The translations under genes were made by a program, and so were the position numbers. Source: Cutaneotrichosporon cavernicola (Eukaryota > Basidiomycota > Tremellomycetes > Trichosporonales > Trichosporonaceae). Taken from it: 64,000 nt of DNA. Shown piece after piece: positions 12,363-25,000 of this stretch (within the stretch, counting starts at the first letter, position 1; the number at the start of each line of letters is the position of its first letter). The notes under the pieces are model-generated. The model searched no databases. It was not told where the DNA came from and saw only the letters and a program-made list of their open reading frames with translations. Location: positions 1,364,001 to 1,428,000 of the forward strand of contig NC_083393.1 of NCBI RefSeq assembly GCF_030864355.1, in the 5' to 3' direction.

Positions 12363-13308
12363 ATGAGGCCGGCGGATTCCAAAAATGCATGAACGTGTCT
12401 GATGCCGGTTGAAAGTCTGGCAGCCCACTGATCTTGTAGGTAATAGATGTGATGCAGGAGCACTGCAGTCCTAGTCATGGTCCACTTCCAACAACGTACG
12501 GCGTCAAAGTACGATTTGTTCACCATACGGAGTGGCTACACTGGCAAACTTGGCAAACTTGGCACACTTGACACTTGCCCAGACCGCGATGTTGCCAAGC
12601 GAAGACAGCAGTCTCTTCCATTAACTCTTTGCCTAAATGACGGCTGGCTGGCCACCGGTATCAGTCGCCCGGCGTCGCGCCCTCGACCTCGACGCACTGG
12701 GGAATGTGGAGCGGAGCGTTGTTGAAGAGCTCGTTTTCAGAATGACCCCTCCAGCTTCAATCTTGGGATTGGGATTGGGCTTGGGATGGAGAGTTCGTTG
12801 GCCTCCCACTGTCCACAGGCCATTGTCCATTTCACGACCCGACGATCTCGAACCTACCGCTGGGCCGCATCACTCCGTAATCCAGCACGGACCTTCCACC
12901 GCCCCCCAAATACACGTCTCCTCCCTCCTCTCACCTCATCCTACCCCCTCCAATAAGGAATCTTCCATCTCCTCCCATCCCCTCCCATCTCATCACACCT
13001 CCTTTAAATCCCAACCTCTCCAACCCCCTTCAAAGTTGCAGCCGGGAGGAGCCAACTCCACGATGGCAGTTCCCTGACTGAGCCCGTCTAGCGCCCATTT
13101 TATCCGTCACCGCCACCTCCCGATTTTATAGACACGTCAGACCAGGTCAAGTGCAGCGCTCTCGGCACGGACACTCGGCCAGTACGCGTTCCAGTAATTG
13201 AGAGCGATAGATACGTTTGCTTCCCCTAGAGCCAAGCGCTAGCAATTATTCTGACGTTGCTCGTACCACCTGCCTAATGCTTAGACTTAAGACTTAGACC
13301 CTTACCCT

Positions 13309-13320
13309 CCCCCCCCCCCC
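13309..13320 (+). repeat. Homopolymer run of 12 C
   Basis: Twelve consecutive C followed by TTTT in a non-coding interval. Length is prone to sequencing error and replication slippage. Confidence 0.8.
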
Positions 13321-14077
13321 TTTTCGTCTGCGTTGAAGCTGGACACTATTCTTCATGGGCGTTTCTAACGCCTCCATACTCAAGTGCTCATGTTGTTCGC
13401 CTCCGAACAGCGCTCAAGCAGAAAATCACCAGATACGAGAGACATGTTGTAGTAGTCGAGCCCCTTAAATTCGGGCCCCTTAAAGTGCGCGCATGCTCAA
13501 CCGTATTCGATGCATCGTATATTCACTCTACAACAAGACAAAGCCGAGAGTCGAGAGCCGACTGGAGTAACCAGCGTAGAGGTCATGGGAACGATACATA
13601 CATGCATTGCTCAGCAACATAGGCGATTGGAGAGCGCTCCTGGCTGCAGAGTTACCATGCAAGGTTCACAATTACAGGAGATATCTCCAATACCTCCGGT
13701 GCCTGTGACATCACACTTGTGGCATGTGGCGCCACATTCCATCCAGTTCAGCCATTTCACAGGCCTCATCACACGTACATATCAACATTTTGAGAAGCAT
13801 TTACACTTGAAGGGAGAGTCCTACGGGAAATCCAGGCAAAGAATCTATATAGTACATTACGACCGTAAACAAGGCGTTGGCAGAACGTGCGTGCGTTTCG
13901 TTTCGTGCGTGTCCGTGCAAGGCGTGGGGATCGAAAGTTTATCCGTGTGTGTAACTTGATCGAAACCGAGGCGTGAGTGAGAAGCCGAGAAGCCGAGAGA
14001 TCGAAGAGTCGACACACAGAGTCAAAGAGATGGAGGACAGTGACGAAACAAGCGACAACCCTGCGGACACGAAGGAG

Positions 14078-17035
14078 TTAGGACATGTGGTGGTTGCCGA
14101 ACGGGAACATATGTCCGTCCGTTGGCTGGAAGTACCCGTCGGGTGGCAGGCCATCGGGGCTGAACTCTTGCTTGACAGAGTCCATCATCCCGCGCGAGTG
14201 GTACGCGCCGAAGGCAGACGTGTCGCTCTTGCTCCGCTGGACCAGCGCATCGTGGTAGCTCTGCGGCCCGGGTGGGACCCAACCAGGAGGCGCAGAAGAG
14301 GGCTGGGAAGGCATGATGTGCGAGAACGAGTCGAAAGCCGGGGACGTGAACGGCGAGTCGTTGCGCGACTTGGGTGCCGAACTGTTCTCACAGGTGTCGG
14401 GCAGACTGTGCTTGGCGTCGCCCATGGGCGACCCGGCATTTGAGCGTTTCGCATACCAAGCCTTGCGAAGGCTAAGTGTAAGCGAAACTGTAACACACAA
14501 GTAAACACTCACTCTTGCGAGCGCTCCCATGACTTGGAATGGGCCCAGCGACTCTCGTTGAGCGCCTGCAGACATACACTGACGTCGTCGTCGCTACCAC
14601 CTGTTGCGACAAGCATCATCGCCGCCTGGTAGGTGCCATCGCGCACGAGGCTGGCGTCCCACTCAAACATCTGTGCGCCAAGATGACCACGGATAATGTC
14701 CATTACTCGTGACATCTTTATCTCACAGCGAGTGCGAGCGAGTTCATGGAGATGGCGGAGTTGGTTGAGGTCGGTTACCAAGTCGTTTGAGCGCGGCGAG
14801 GGAGGTAGTGAGCTGGAGTCGATTCTTGTACTCTTGGCTTGTAAGCGCTCGAGTCGCTCTTCTAGTTGTCTGAGGATGGCGTTCTGGGCCTCGAAGACGC
14901 TCATTTTCTGCATGTCAGCACACGCTCCTGATGATGAAAACAACTCACCCATCCATCAGCGAAGCTGGCGACCTCGTCGTGCTCCCGATAAGGAGTGGCA
15001 GAAGGCTCGTTCTTGAGGTTGTCAAACTCCTCCCAAGACTGGTCGAGCGATTCCCAAATGGAATGTAGCTGCTCGACATCAGGTAGATCGCGCTTACGAG
15101 CCTTGGCGCCAGAGAGAACGGCGTGGATACGGCGACATGCGAGCTGCGAGTCAGTCAACCTAAAAAAAATGTGCGAACTTACAGCAAACCGTACTGGTGC
15201 TGCCACCATAGCGGACGAAATATGCAAGTGTCCTGGTGACTGAGTGGTGGGTTGCTTGTCGAGCGCCTGTTCCAGGAACGACAGGTCGTTCTCGTCCTCC
15301 AGACAGAGCTTGCCACCGCGGAGGCCGACGGTGATGCTCTCGTGGACAAAGGCATACCAGAAGATGCGGAGCTGGGTGAGACGAATAGACTCGGCCTTGT
15401 TTGGATTCGAGTTGAGAGACGGGCTGAGCGGAAGCGTCACGGGGAGGCCGTCGTAACCAAAGCTGTCATTGGTGCAGAGGAGCTGAACCTGGGACAGAGC
15501 CGACTGGTATAGTGCCTGGCGTTCAACGGGAGTCGAGATACCTGCAGGGTCAGCGCTTCCATTTGCGCAGAAAATAATAAAGAAATTACCTTCGGTGAGA
15601 GGGAGGATAAGGAGGACAGCGCGGATGCCGTCCCAAGACGGTCTGCGGAGAATGCCGTACTCGTCGATTTCGCGAAGAATAGTTCGAACGACTCCGTTGA
15701 ACTTTTCCTTACGTCTCTGGCGGTCTCGCTCACGCCGAGCCTCGGACTCGCTGGCACTCAGGAGGTTGAGAGGACCAACGGTCTCACCGCCTGCTTCCGC
15801 CACGTCGAGCTGGCCGCGTTCGTCGACACCGTATGAGAGTCCCCATGCGTAAAGACAGTGGCAGAGAACGGCACCCACTGAACCCATCGCCGCAGCACAA
15901 GGTATGGGTTTGGAGAGGTAGACCGTCACAAAGTCCAGCGAGTCAACGATGGGCCCTAGGTCGTCAGCGAGCCTGACAGCGGCAAGGACATACGCTGGAG
16001 GATGAAGCGGCGGAAAAACTGCGAGTCGAAAAACTCGCGAGTTAGTTCTGGAATGCGATCCATCTTGCGTCCGCCGGGGCTGAGAGAGCGCTCGCCCTCA
16101 TCGCCTTGTGACGCGAGTGCAGCGTCCGTGGCGGACTTGCCGTAGAGCATCTCAATCTCCGAGATCCGCTTGCCGCGGCGGAGCTGCTTGGCAGCCTTTA
16201 GCGGGGCATATTCGTCGCTGTTGTCAGCCACGGTGATAGAAGTAGCAGAACAAAAATCAAAAAGCAATTCCACCCAGTGTCAAGACACAAACACTCACAC
16301 GCAGTTGGTCCCACGCTCTTGGCAGTTGGTGCAGCTGGCCCGGCGATGTCGTAATGATCCGGTGTTGCCATTCTGAGCATCATCCAAAAAGGCCTCGCGC
16401 TCGGCCTCCTCCTGGCGGGCACGAAGGTCGCACTTGACACGACGATGGCGACAAGCTCCACAAGCGGTGAATTGGTGCCGGGGAACTTTGTTGGGGTTGC
16501 CCTTGGCCCCCTTGGCGGGCCCTGTGGAAGCCTGCTGCTGAGCCGAGTTTCCTGTGGACGCCTGGTTGGGACTCCAGTCCACTGGCGGGACTAGGTACAC
16601 AGAACCACCAGGCAGCCCGTCCTGGTGGAACGAGGAAAAGGGACTTCCACTCTCACCGAGGGTGCTACTCGGTTCCGAGCTTCCATCAACCATGCCGTTG
16701 GGGAAAAACTGGAGTTGCTGCTGCTGCGAGCCGCCGTGCATGCCGAATGTGATCGACGGCGTCATGCCAGAAGTCGGAATGTGGTCGTGAGAATGGGGGA
16801 CCCCAATGTTGAGATGTTGACGACCTTGCAAGTTGGGGCTGGGGTACGGGACAGGGCGGCGGGAAGGCGAAGTGCTGGCCTGGGAACTGTCATAGTCGTA
16901 ACCAAAGCCCTGCGAACCGCCTTGATAGCCACCGACGTTGAGGTACTCTTGCAGGGGCGAATGTGGTGCATTGCCAGCCGGTAGGCGGCGATGCAACGGG
17001 TCCGAGGGCGACCCGGAGTGATGGGGATAGGTCAT
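14078..17035 (-). CDS. Zn2Cys6 fungal-specific transcription factor
   Basis: A sequence-specific nuclear regulator; its targets cannot be inferred. Seven exons (16299-17035, 15994-16217, 15590-15955, 15183-15541, 14949-15143, 14513-14907, 14078-14471) give 889 residues. The binuclear zinc cluster uses Cys192, 195, 202, 235, 238 and 245 (CGACRHRRVKC and CTNCQERGTNC), with an unusually long 32-residue loop between the third and fourth cysteines. A Gln/Ser/Pro-rich N-terminus precedes it. The middle region (ELTREFFDSQFFRRFILQRP, then AMGSVGAVLCHCLYAWGLSY) fits the fungal-trans regulatory domain, and a helical QNAILRQLEERLERLQ segment lies further on. The C-terminus is Ser/Pro-rich. Two introns (15542-15589, 48 nt; 15144-15182, 39 nt) are multiples of three without stops and could be retained. 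The start at 17035 is preferred because the upstream in-frame ATG at 17146 lies inside a leader intron. Confidence 0.85.
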
Positions 17036-17136
17036 GAGACAGAGCACGATGGAAGACTTTGTTGGGGTGGTTTCGGGGAGGGAAAGGAGAACGAGATGAT
17101 GGCGAGCGGGTCTTCTGTATAAGAGATGTTGACGCG

Positions 17137-17332
17137 CTGTAAGCATAAAGAGTCAGTCAGTTGCGAAGGGATCGGCACTGTGGGAGAATTGGCGGGCGGT
17201 GCTGGGCGGTGTCGGAATGGTCCGATGAGGGGGTAGCACTGCCCCACTCACGAGGGTTCGGCTCCAAGCCAAGGTAGCAGCTACCTGGATTGGAATAGAA
17301 GGCTGGGAAATGAGGACGGAGGTGCGACTCAC
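17137..17332 (-). promoter_or_regulatory. Leader introns of the Zn2Cys6 gene
   Basis: Two likely 5'-UTR introns on the minus strand: 17285-17332 (GTGAGTCG to CCAG, 48 nt) and 17137-17251 (GTGAGTGG, branch CTGAC, TTACAG, 115 nt). They imply that transcription starts upstream of 17332. Confidence 0.5.
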
Positions 17333-19954
17333 CAGACAATGGGCAGACGGTATTCTACGCAATGTTGAGCAAAGGTTGAGGGGTTGATGAATCGAAGGGT
17401 AGAGGGCGAGTTGGAATTCTGGAGCTATGCGTTTGGTTGCAATGGTCGAAAGGAGGGGGATTGGGGGGGTTGGAGAGCGGAGGTCCGGGGAAGCTGGAAG
17501 TTGGAAGCTAGAAGCTGGAAGCTTAACAGGTAGGAATGCGGAGAAAAGAGTACGGACTGCGACGCAAAGATCCAAGGTCGATGCGATGTTTGAGAGGGGG
17601 CGAGTGTGTGAGGATCTCGAGGACCTTGAAGGGTCGATGATCAATCAAGGTCGTGCGCAGGTGGTAACAAAGCAGGACGGATGGATCAAGGTAGGTCGGT
17701 GGACCTCCACTTGGATCAAAGCGTAAACACTCGTGGGCGACGCCAAAGTGCTAGACAACCAACCAGGGCAAGAAGAGTTGACCCAGCGAAACGACCAAGG
17801 ATGAGGGCGAGAACGACCAACAGGCTGGTTTAAGGGGGAGGTGTGCAGGCGCAGAGCTTAGACGCTCTTGCAATCTGTACCTAGAGGCAATGCTCACGTG
17901 TACCCACGTTGAGCCTCGGTTGTCGCGTTCTTGGTGACGAGATGATGGGACGACGATCAAGCGCAGACATATGCTACACGGTCTAGTCGCCTTGCCGAGA
18001 GAGGAATGGTGTGACCGTGTTTGTGGCGTCTGGGAGTGGATCTGCGGAAGAGCAAGGGGGAGGGGAAAGGAGAAAGGAGGGAGAGGCGCAGGGTAGTGAG
18101 GAGAGGCGATCGGTAGGCACCAGGTTGGCTCCTAGAACGCTTGGGCTCTGGCGGTACAGAGGCTACTGTAACGGTCTTCGAGCTGCCGACCCAAAAGTGT
18201 AGAAACCAACGACTTTTGCGTGCCGTCGGTTACGCCCTCGAGGATCGAGCGATTGGCCCAGTAGCTACGCGACCTGACGACCACGCTGGTCGGCGAGGGT
18301 CCAACTTGAAGGAGTTGGAGGTGGACGTGAGGGAAGCAAAGGGGCCGGAGAACGCCGAGACCAGCGTGCCACGAATCGGAGGGACGAGCACCGTGCGCAA
18401 AGGGCGAGAGGTGTGGTTGAGCGCCCAAATTGGAGCTTGGAGGGTTCCGCAATGAGGTGAGGTGAGCAGGCCACAGGTAGCAAGTAGATCTGTAGCGCGC
18501 CTGGGGCGTCGGCCGTTCTTCGGCTTGAAGGGTGCGGAAGTCTTTCACCCTAGAGAGTTGAGACGGGCCACAGAACAAGGTGTCCGTGAGCTAAAGAGGT
18601 CTGTGCTGTGATGCGGGAGACGGCGATTAAGGCAAGGCGAGGCGAGACCAAAGGCTATCGTGGTAGGAGGGTCTCTCGGCGTTGGTTCCTGAGGTGGATG
18701 TGGTTGGTGGAGGGCCAGTCGACGTCGCGGTATGTGGAAAGTGATGGTTGGCGCGCGGTTGACGTGGTTGAAAATGCAAATGATAGACGATGTGGATTTG
18801 CGAATGGGACGATGGATAAGATACAAAGTGAGCGCGTGAGGCGGGGGAAGATGGTACCGAGATTGGAGTTGCGCGTTTCCTTTGTAGGAACAAGATCGGA
18901 TCACGATGGGCGGCATTGGCTAGGATGGTATGAATGGCAAATGACCCAGAGAGATGGGCGCTAGGGACGGGCATGTAGGCCGGATCAACGGCTCAACGGG
19001 CTCAGATACGGCTAGTGTGTGGATCCTTAGCAGTCAGACGGCAGTACATCAAGGCAGTATCCCAGCATCCCATCATCATGGGGCCGATTGGGCAAGGCGA
19101 GGCTGGGAGCAAAATGCGGCAACTATGCAGGTAGACAGCTAGAACAGCAAAGCAGTCAGTGAATAGGCTGTGAGGCAGTGGCGCAGAGGAGGCGTTGAAG
19201 AGTAGGATTGGAGGAGTTGTTGTATACAGCTGTGCATACGCACGGACCCGATTAGAGGTTATTTGCATTGCCCGTGTTCAGGTTCCCGCGCTTTTTGGAT
19301 GCCGACTGAGGGGAAGAGTTGGGGCGGGTAGGTAGTAAAAGAGGGACTGTGGAACGAATGGATGTCAAGGGCTGTGGGTGAGGCTTAGGGGGACCACAGG
19401 GCAAGTTAGAAATGTCGATCCAGACAGATCGAGGGCTCAACCAGGGAATATGGTCTAGGTAGTTGGAGCATTGGGCGTAAAAGGGCTTGAAAGGGATTAG
19501 GGAGTAAGTAAAGAAAAGGGAAGCGGGACCTAAAAAAGGTAAAGACCTAAAAGGCAACCAGGGATTCAACCAGTCCCCTCAACTCCGATGTTCCTATAGT
19601 TTACATGGACAAGTTATTTCAGGAATACTTCTCATTCCCCAAGCTTATCAGGGCCAATGGGCCAGGCTCATCGGCCATGGCTGATTGACTGATCCTCAAA
19701 TCCTCTGCTCTTCTGCCATCAACCAAAAACAGATCTGATTGTGTCTGGGTCATGTGTACCCTGAATAAAGAAGCTCGAGTCCGTTACCTATAGCCTATAG
19801 TCTTGTGGGTAACCTGTGTGGGCTTGGGCATCTTAGGTCGCTCCACTAAGGTCGGTCTCGATTCAACGCCTTCCTCATGCCATCACTGGCTTGACAGCTC
19901 ACAGGCCCACAAGCCTTACCCAAATGCATGAATCCAACTGGGCAGCAAGACTGT

Positions 19955-19978
19955 CTGGCTCTGGCTCTGGCTCTGGCT
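19955..19978 (+). repeat. CTGGCT hexamer, four copies
   Basis: Four perfect tandem copies of CTGGCT in a non-coding interval. Confidence 0.8.
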
Positions 19979-20827
19979 CCAACCTTAGGGGCCTTTGTCC
20001 ATGGGTCATGGAGCCACATGCCCCGCGCCCCCACCACCAGTGCTCAACCCAGATCTCTTTTCTCAGCATCCGCGTCCTGGTCCTCACTCTGGTCCTGATG
20101 TCTTGTAGCTGTGCAGTCGATCAATGGACAACCTTGACGCCCCTCCACCTCTACCCGTCTCATTTGGTTCCCAGCGCCCCCTTTGTCACTAAATCTACCC
20201 CTCTTGTACTCTGGGCGACAGATGGCCCTGCATCGCCCCCAGATCTCTTCAACAATCACATGTCACAGCCCCTTCTTGAATGCTTGCATCCGGTATCCAC
20301 TTCCGGTGTTTGCATCATTTACTTGAGCCGTCGACCGCTCCCATCTCCACAGTCCCTGGCTGCTGGGAAGACATCCTTGGCCCTTGGAACCTGAAGCTCC
20401 AACCTGAAGCTACCCATATTGCTGTATATTCACAGTATAGTACGCCAGCTGGCAATACCTAAACTCTTTATCCTGGATGGAGGTTATGGAGGTTGATCCA
20501 CACGTGCCCACTCCAGCCCCAATGTCCACGATGTCCAGGCACTTCTTGGTAGTCTCACATACATCCTTTAAGCGTACCAAGGGTTAGGCCTCGCTTACCT
20601 GTACTGTCAGGCCGCCTCACATTCCGGCATAGGATACCATGGACTAAAACTGTTGAGATTACCATATCAACAATATAGCACCTGACTGTATTTGGGCATT
20701 GATGAGGCGTCCGGGGTGTGGAGAGTGGGACGTTGTTTCGCGGCCATGCATTGTCCCGCTTACCTCCGCGGCCTGCCGCTCTTCAGATCCACATTGCATT
20801 TACTCTCCAACCCAGATTTAGGTATCG

Positions 20828-20851
20828 AGTTGGCCAGTTGGCCAGTTGGCC
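20828..20851 (+). repeat. AGTTGGCC octamer, three copies
   Basis: Three perfect tandem copies, each creating a TGGCCA palindrome at the unit junction. Confidence 0.8.
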
Positions 20852-21741
20852 AGATGACAAGCTGACAAACTGATGCATCGCCTCCGATCACAATGATCTA
20901 CAGAACGGTCGTACCAGAACAGAAGCGGGGATCGGCGGATTCCTCGATCGAACGCTCTGGACTTCTGTGTTCGTGTACTATTCTCTTGTGCCTCGCGAGG
21001 CGTATTATACCCATTACAATTTACAATTCCACAATCCACTGATGCAAGCCTCAATTTCTCGGACACCTTCGGTTTATCCTACGGCGAGACAATTACTTGC
21101 CCAGAAGCGGATAATTGACGGGACATAGTATAAAATGTGTAACCAGCCAGTCACAATGGGAACTACTGTAGCCGTCCCAGGTGTAGCGGTTTCCGGTTCA
21201 TCCAGTGCTTGCCCACATCAAGCGGACTAGTGGATGTATTCGTAACGAGTTGGTACGGTAAGCAACTCGTGATCGGATGAGCTCATGAGCTCAAAGAGCG
21301 CTGGATGTGGGCTGCGGAGTCATGGGAACGCGTTATGGATGATTATGACCGAGATTAACAGAAGCAAGCCATAGAGTTGTTGGTCAACTTGATGTGCTAA
21401 GAGTATTTTGTCTAGGATTATCCAAGCATCCAATCATCCAAACAGGGAAAATTGGCCGATGGCTTGAAATTAGAGTTAAGCCACGTCCCAGTGGACCGAG
21501 TGCTTTTCCCTTTGAATCCTTGAATCCTTGAAAAGTTCAGGGTCATTTAGGGAGTAGAGCAAACAACGCTCTTACCAAAAAAAAAGCCCCTTTGGCATTT
21601 AGAAATTTGGTGACGACTTGCTGAGTCACGGCTTTTGGGAACTTGGACCCTTTGTCTTTGGTTGTAGGCTAAATCAAATATAAACAACCTATAGTATCAG
21701 CCAAAGCAAGGGATTTCAGAGACAAAAGGAATGTATATAGC

Positions 21742-21767
21742 GGAATTGACGGAATTGACGGAATTGG
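21742..21767 (+). repeat. GGAATTGAC nonamer, nearly three copies
   Basis: Two exact copies plus a partial third (GGAATTGG). Non-coding. Confidence 0.75.
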
Positions 21768-22094
21768 ACACAGTCAACAGGGCCTAGGCTCAAGGAGGAA
21801 TGGCATGCCCGCACCCTCCGCTCTTTCCGTATTCTCCGCATCCCGCACCAGCCTGACGACCTGCCTACCTGACCAGGATTACCAGGAATGTTAGGCTCAG
21901 ACCTCGGAGCCTCGGAGCGACGCCTGAAATGTGACATCAGTCAATGCACGAACGTGGCTCTGCTCGTCGACATGTAAGGTTAATTGTGCGACACTCTAAT
22001 TCCGACACTCTAATTCCACTGTCGCCATGACTTGTATCTATCGCTACAGAGGCACACTACTGACAATATGCTGTGGCTTACATGAATCTGGAGG

Positions 22095-25000
22095 CTAGTA
22101 ACGGCGACCCAGTGCGCGTTCGTGGGTTCCACCTCCGCGCTCGCGGGCTACGGCGTCTGCAAGCCAACGGAGTCCCTTAAGCGTATACCGCGCAAAGAGG
22201 AAAATGGGCACATGCGGGCGGATGGACAAGTTTCCGCTCACGCTCACGCCTCCCAGGCTGCCTAAAATGGGACTTGTGTGTGTCTCCTTGGTTGGCGTGC
22301 TCGAGCCTGAGCCAGGGGTGCCCGTGCCCGGAAGTAGGGAGGTGCTGGGTGGACGGCTCTGGAGAGCCTGGACGACCAGGAATGGGTAAATAAGCGAGAA
22401 GATCGCCATGTTGATCAGGGGTGGCCCAAACGACGTGAGAAGCGTCGCGGGTAGGCCTGGTGTCAGATTGCCAGGACCGCAAGACCAGAGCGGTGCAGGT
22501 ATATTTAGAATAATACGGTACTCACCAAATCCGAACATGTACCATCCCCGTGACGAGATGTAGGTACATCGCGTTTCAAGTGACCACTGCCGTGATACGA
22601 AACTCCATCTGCTGTCAGGAATGTCATCACAGGCTGTGCTGATCGACGGAATATATTTCGCAACCGTTCTGTCTCACAGCCTCGGTGGAGCAGAGCCGGT
22701 GCCTTGGCTATTTTTTGGCAGGCGGGCGTTGGGCAGGCGTCGGCAGGCATCCGGGCGGGCATTCTAAAAAAAAATTCGAACAGGCACTTTGTGAGAGCCG
22801 CTGCACACAGCTTGCGATGCGCTTCACTACATGCCATTGGTTTGGCAGCGTGAATGTGGCACCCGTAACCGAGGGTAGGGTACCCGAGACGGATACGATT
22901 TTGGAGACGTCCCGAAGACGGATATGAGGACAGAAGCACGGGCCTGACACGGATACGAATAGGCATAGAGGGATCCGACAGGGGTGGCGTAGCAGAATGG
23001 GCCAGGAACAACGGGGACGGGCACGTAGCGACTTACTCGTAAGCATAATAGGCATTGATTAAGCAGATGAAACTGATGGACAGCAGTCGACCAACGACAG
23101 GGACGAGCGAGAGTGTACGTGCGACCAGCGTAAAATCCGCAATGAGGAGGAGGCGTGTGAGGGTGAGCCAGATGCGGTCCGTAGTCGTGGGGCTTGGCGC
23201 AGCGGGAGTGTGCAAGGGCTGGTGGCGGTAGCTGGTGTGAGTGTGCCTCCAGTTTGGAGCGACGAAAGGCAGAATGCAGACTGAGACCGAAATAATGGAA
23301 TTACAGAACAGCGCGACAGGTGTAGAATCTCACGACGACGACTGCAGGTGTGATAAAAAGGATCACGTCGCCAAAGCGAGTTGAATATCACGACCGCAAT
23401 AAGCAGCGACGCAGACGTCGGCCGCGACCACCAACATCGACGCAACTAATATTCCCCACATGTCCCACACTCACCTCGGATGCATCATGCCCTGCGCGCG
23501 CTTGGCGATTCCCGGGCCCCAAATCGCGTTGACCCAGAAACAAACAGCGAACAGGGGCCAGCTCAGGAGCGCATTAAACCAACCCCTAACCTCGCCCGCC
23601 ACGGCGTGGTCATGCTCCCGCCGAAAAAGTGGCGACAGAACGAGGGGGAACAGGGACAACAACGACAGCGAGAGGAGGTTGATGAGGGTGAGCTTGACAG
23701 CTTGTGACCGGAGCTCAGGGTCGCTGGCGTGAGCGTTGTGTGCGGAATGTGGCTCGAATCTCATCCTGTTGACAAGACCATGAGACATGGGGGGTAGAAG
23801 TCGGCCATAAAGCTATCTCCATGCCCCCGTGCTCTGCTGCAGGGCATGGAAAAATACACTACAAAGGCGAACTGTCGACCGAAGCCACTGCACGACCACC
23901 TCCCACCCCCTAGGATACTTCCTGGGGCCTAAAATACTTCCACTTTGCAACACTTGGACACACAGTCACACCCGGAATGCAAGTACGACACTGCAGGGCA
24001 GATGATCGTCGTGCCCTGCTCCAGTGCGAAGCACGGGCCAGTACACATCGTCACATCGTAGAAGAAGAGGATGAGGGTGACGGAAGACGTACCCCGGATC
24101 TTGGGGCGCGAGTGATCGAGATCTTCAAGAGAGAGAGAGATTGACAGATTAGAGGGATTGTAGGGACTGGAAGGCACGTGTGTGCAACGCTCTTTTGTTC
24201 TCGTTCAGAGGATCGTCGTGGCGCTCGCACACTCGCACGCCAGCGATGATCTCGATCGTCTGTTGCGCTTTGGCCGGCTTCGCGTCATGGATCGGCGGAA
24301 CGCCGTGTCCGTCGGCTCTGGGGGTCTGAGGTCCAGAGACATGTCAAGGCGCGGATGCAAAGGGAGAAGGGTGGAGGTTGAGCACCCTAGCTCGCAGCTC
24401 GCACTGCGCCATCGAGAGCGAGAGCGAGAGCGGAGGTACACATGCTGGAACGCTGGAGCGTCCAAGCACGGATCCGGAGGTATGCCGGAGCAATGTGGAC
24501 TCCGCCTGCCGCGCCGCTGTCACCGTTCCTTCACCCTCGATGCACGTCCGCTCTCGGCTATGCAGGAGATAGCCCTCGAAACTTCCGCTGCCAAGTCCCT
24601 CCTGCCGATCTCTACCGACCCCTCACAACCAATGACCTCCACTCCTCTATGCACGGATACCGTTCGCGCTGTCTCAATCCCTGCCGAGCTGTCGATACCC
24701 CGCCACAGTGCCGGAGACCTCGGCAATTCCCGAGGCCGGCGGTCATTCGGGGCCCTACGGGCACCCCGTCGCAAGGCCATCTTGTCCACTCTTCTCTGCT
24801 TCTTGTAGAATTCCAGATCTGCGCTACCTCCACTCCACTCCACTCGGCTCATTGCAGACTTTTCCGCAACCCCTCTCCCTCCATCAAGTTGCACTCCAAC
24901 CCCATCCTCCCAATCCAAAACAAACAACCCCACGAGCCAGTACTCACCCCCAAACAAGGCCCCAACTCCTCTGAACGCGGATCACGTCCTTCACCCCAGC

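Larger units (their letters stand above)
11416..14077. other. Convergent intergenic region, no gene recognised
   Basis: Lies between the 3' ends of the GATA factor and the Zn2Cys6 factor. It contains a 7-bp minisatellite (12314-12362), a 9-bp repeat near 12543-12569 and a 12-nt C run (13309-13320). The plus strand from 12890 to 13060 is C/T-rich like a leader, but the ATG that follows (13064) meets a stop after four codons. No exon could be supported. Confidence 0.45.
17333..22094. other. Gene-poor interval of about 4.8 kb
   Basis: No exon, RNA gene or family motif could be supported on either strand. The minus strand from about 17400 to 19570 is pyrimidine-rich in places and could be promoter or leader of the Zn2Cys6 gene. 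From about 19600 to 22090 composition is closer to even, with many stops and several short tandem repeats: 6-mer at 19955-19978, 8-mer at 20828-20851, 9-mer at 21742-21767, and a TTGAATCC repeat near 21512-21530. A long regulatory region, or an unrecognised non-coding RNA, are the alternatives. Confidence 0.45.

Noticed and set aside
12637..13077. A 146-codon plus-strand open frame ending in the C/T-rich tract
   Set aside because: The translation is Pro/Ser/His low complexity reflecting the pyrimidine tract, with no domain and no splice continuation.
17036..17146. An in-frame upstream ATG that would lengthen the Zn2Cys6 protein by 37 residues
   Set aside because: The ATG overlaps a strong CTGAC...TTACAG acceptor, so it lies in a leader intron. 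The downstream ATG at 17035 suits the Ser/Pro-rich start.
24182..24808. A 208-codon plus-strand open frame inside the long EI24 intron
   Set aside because: Low-complexity Arg/Ser-rich translation, no recognisable motif, and high GC explains the length. Kept only as a reason to check transcription of the intron.
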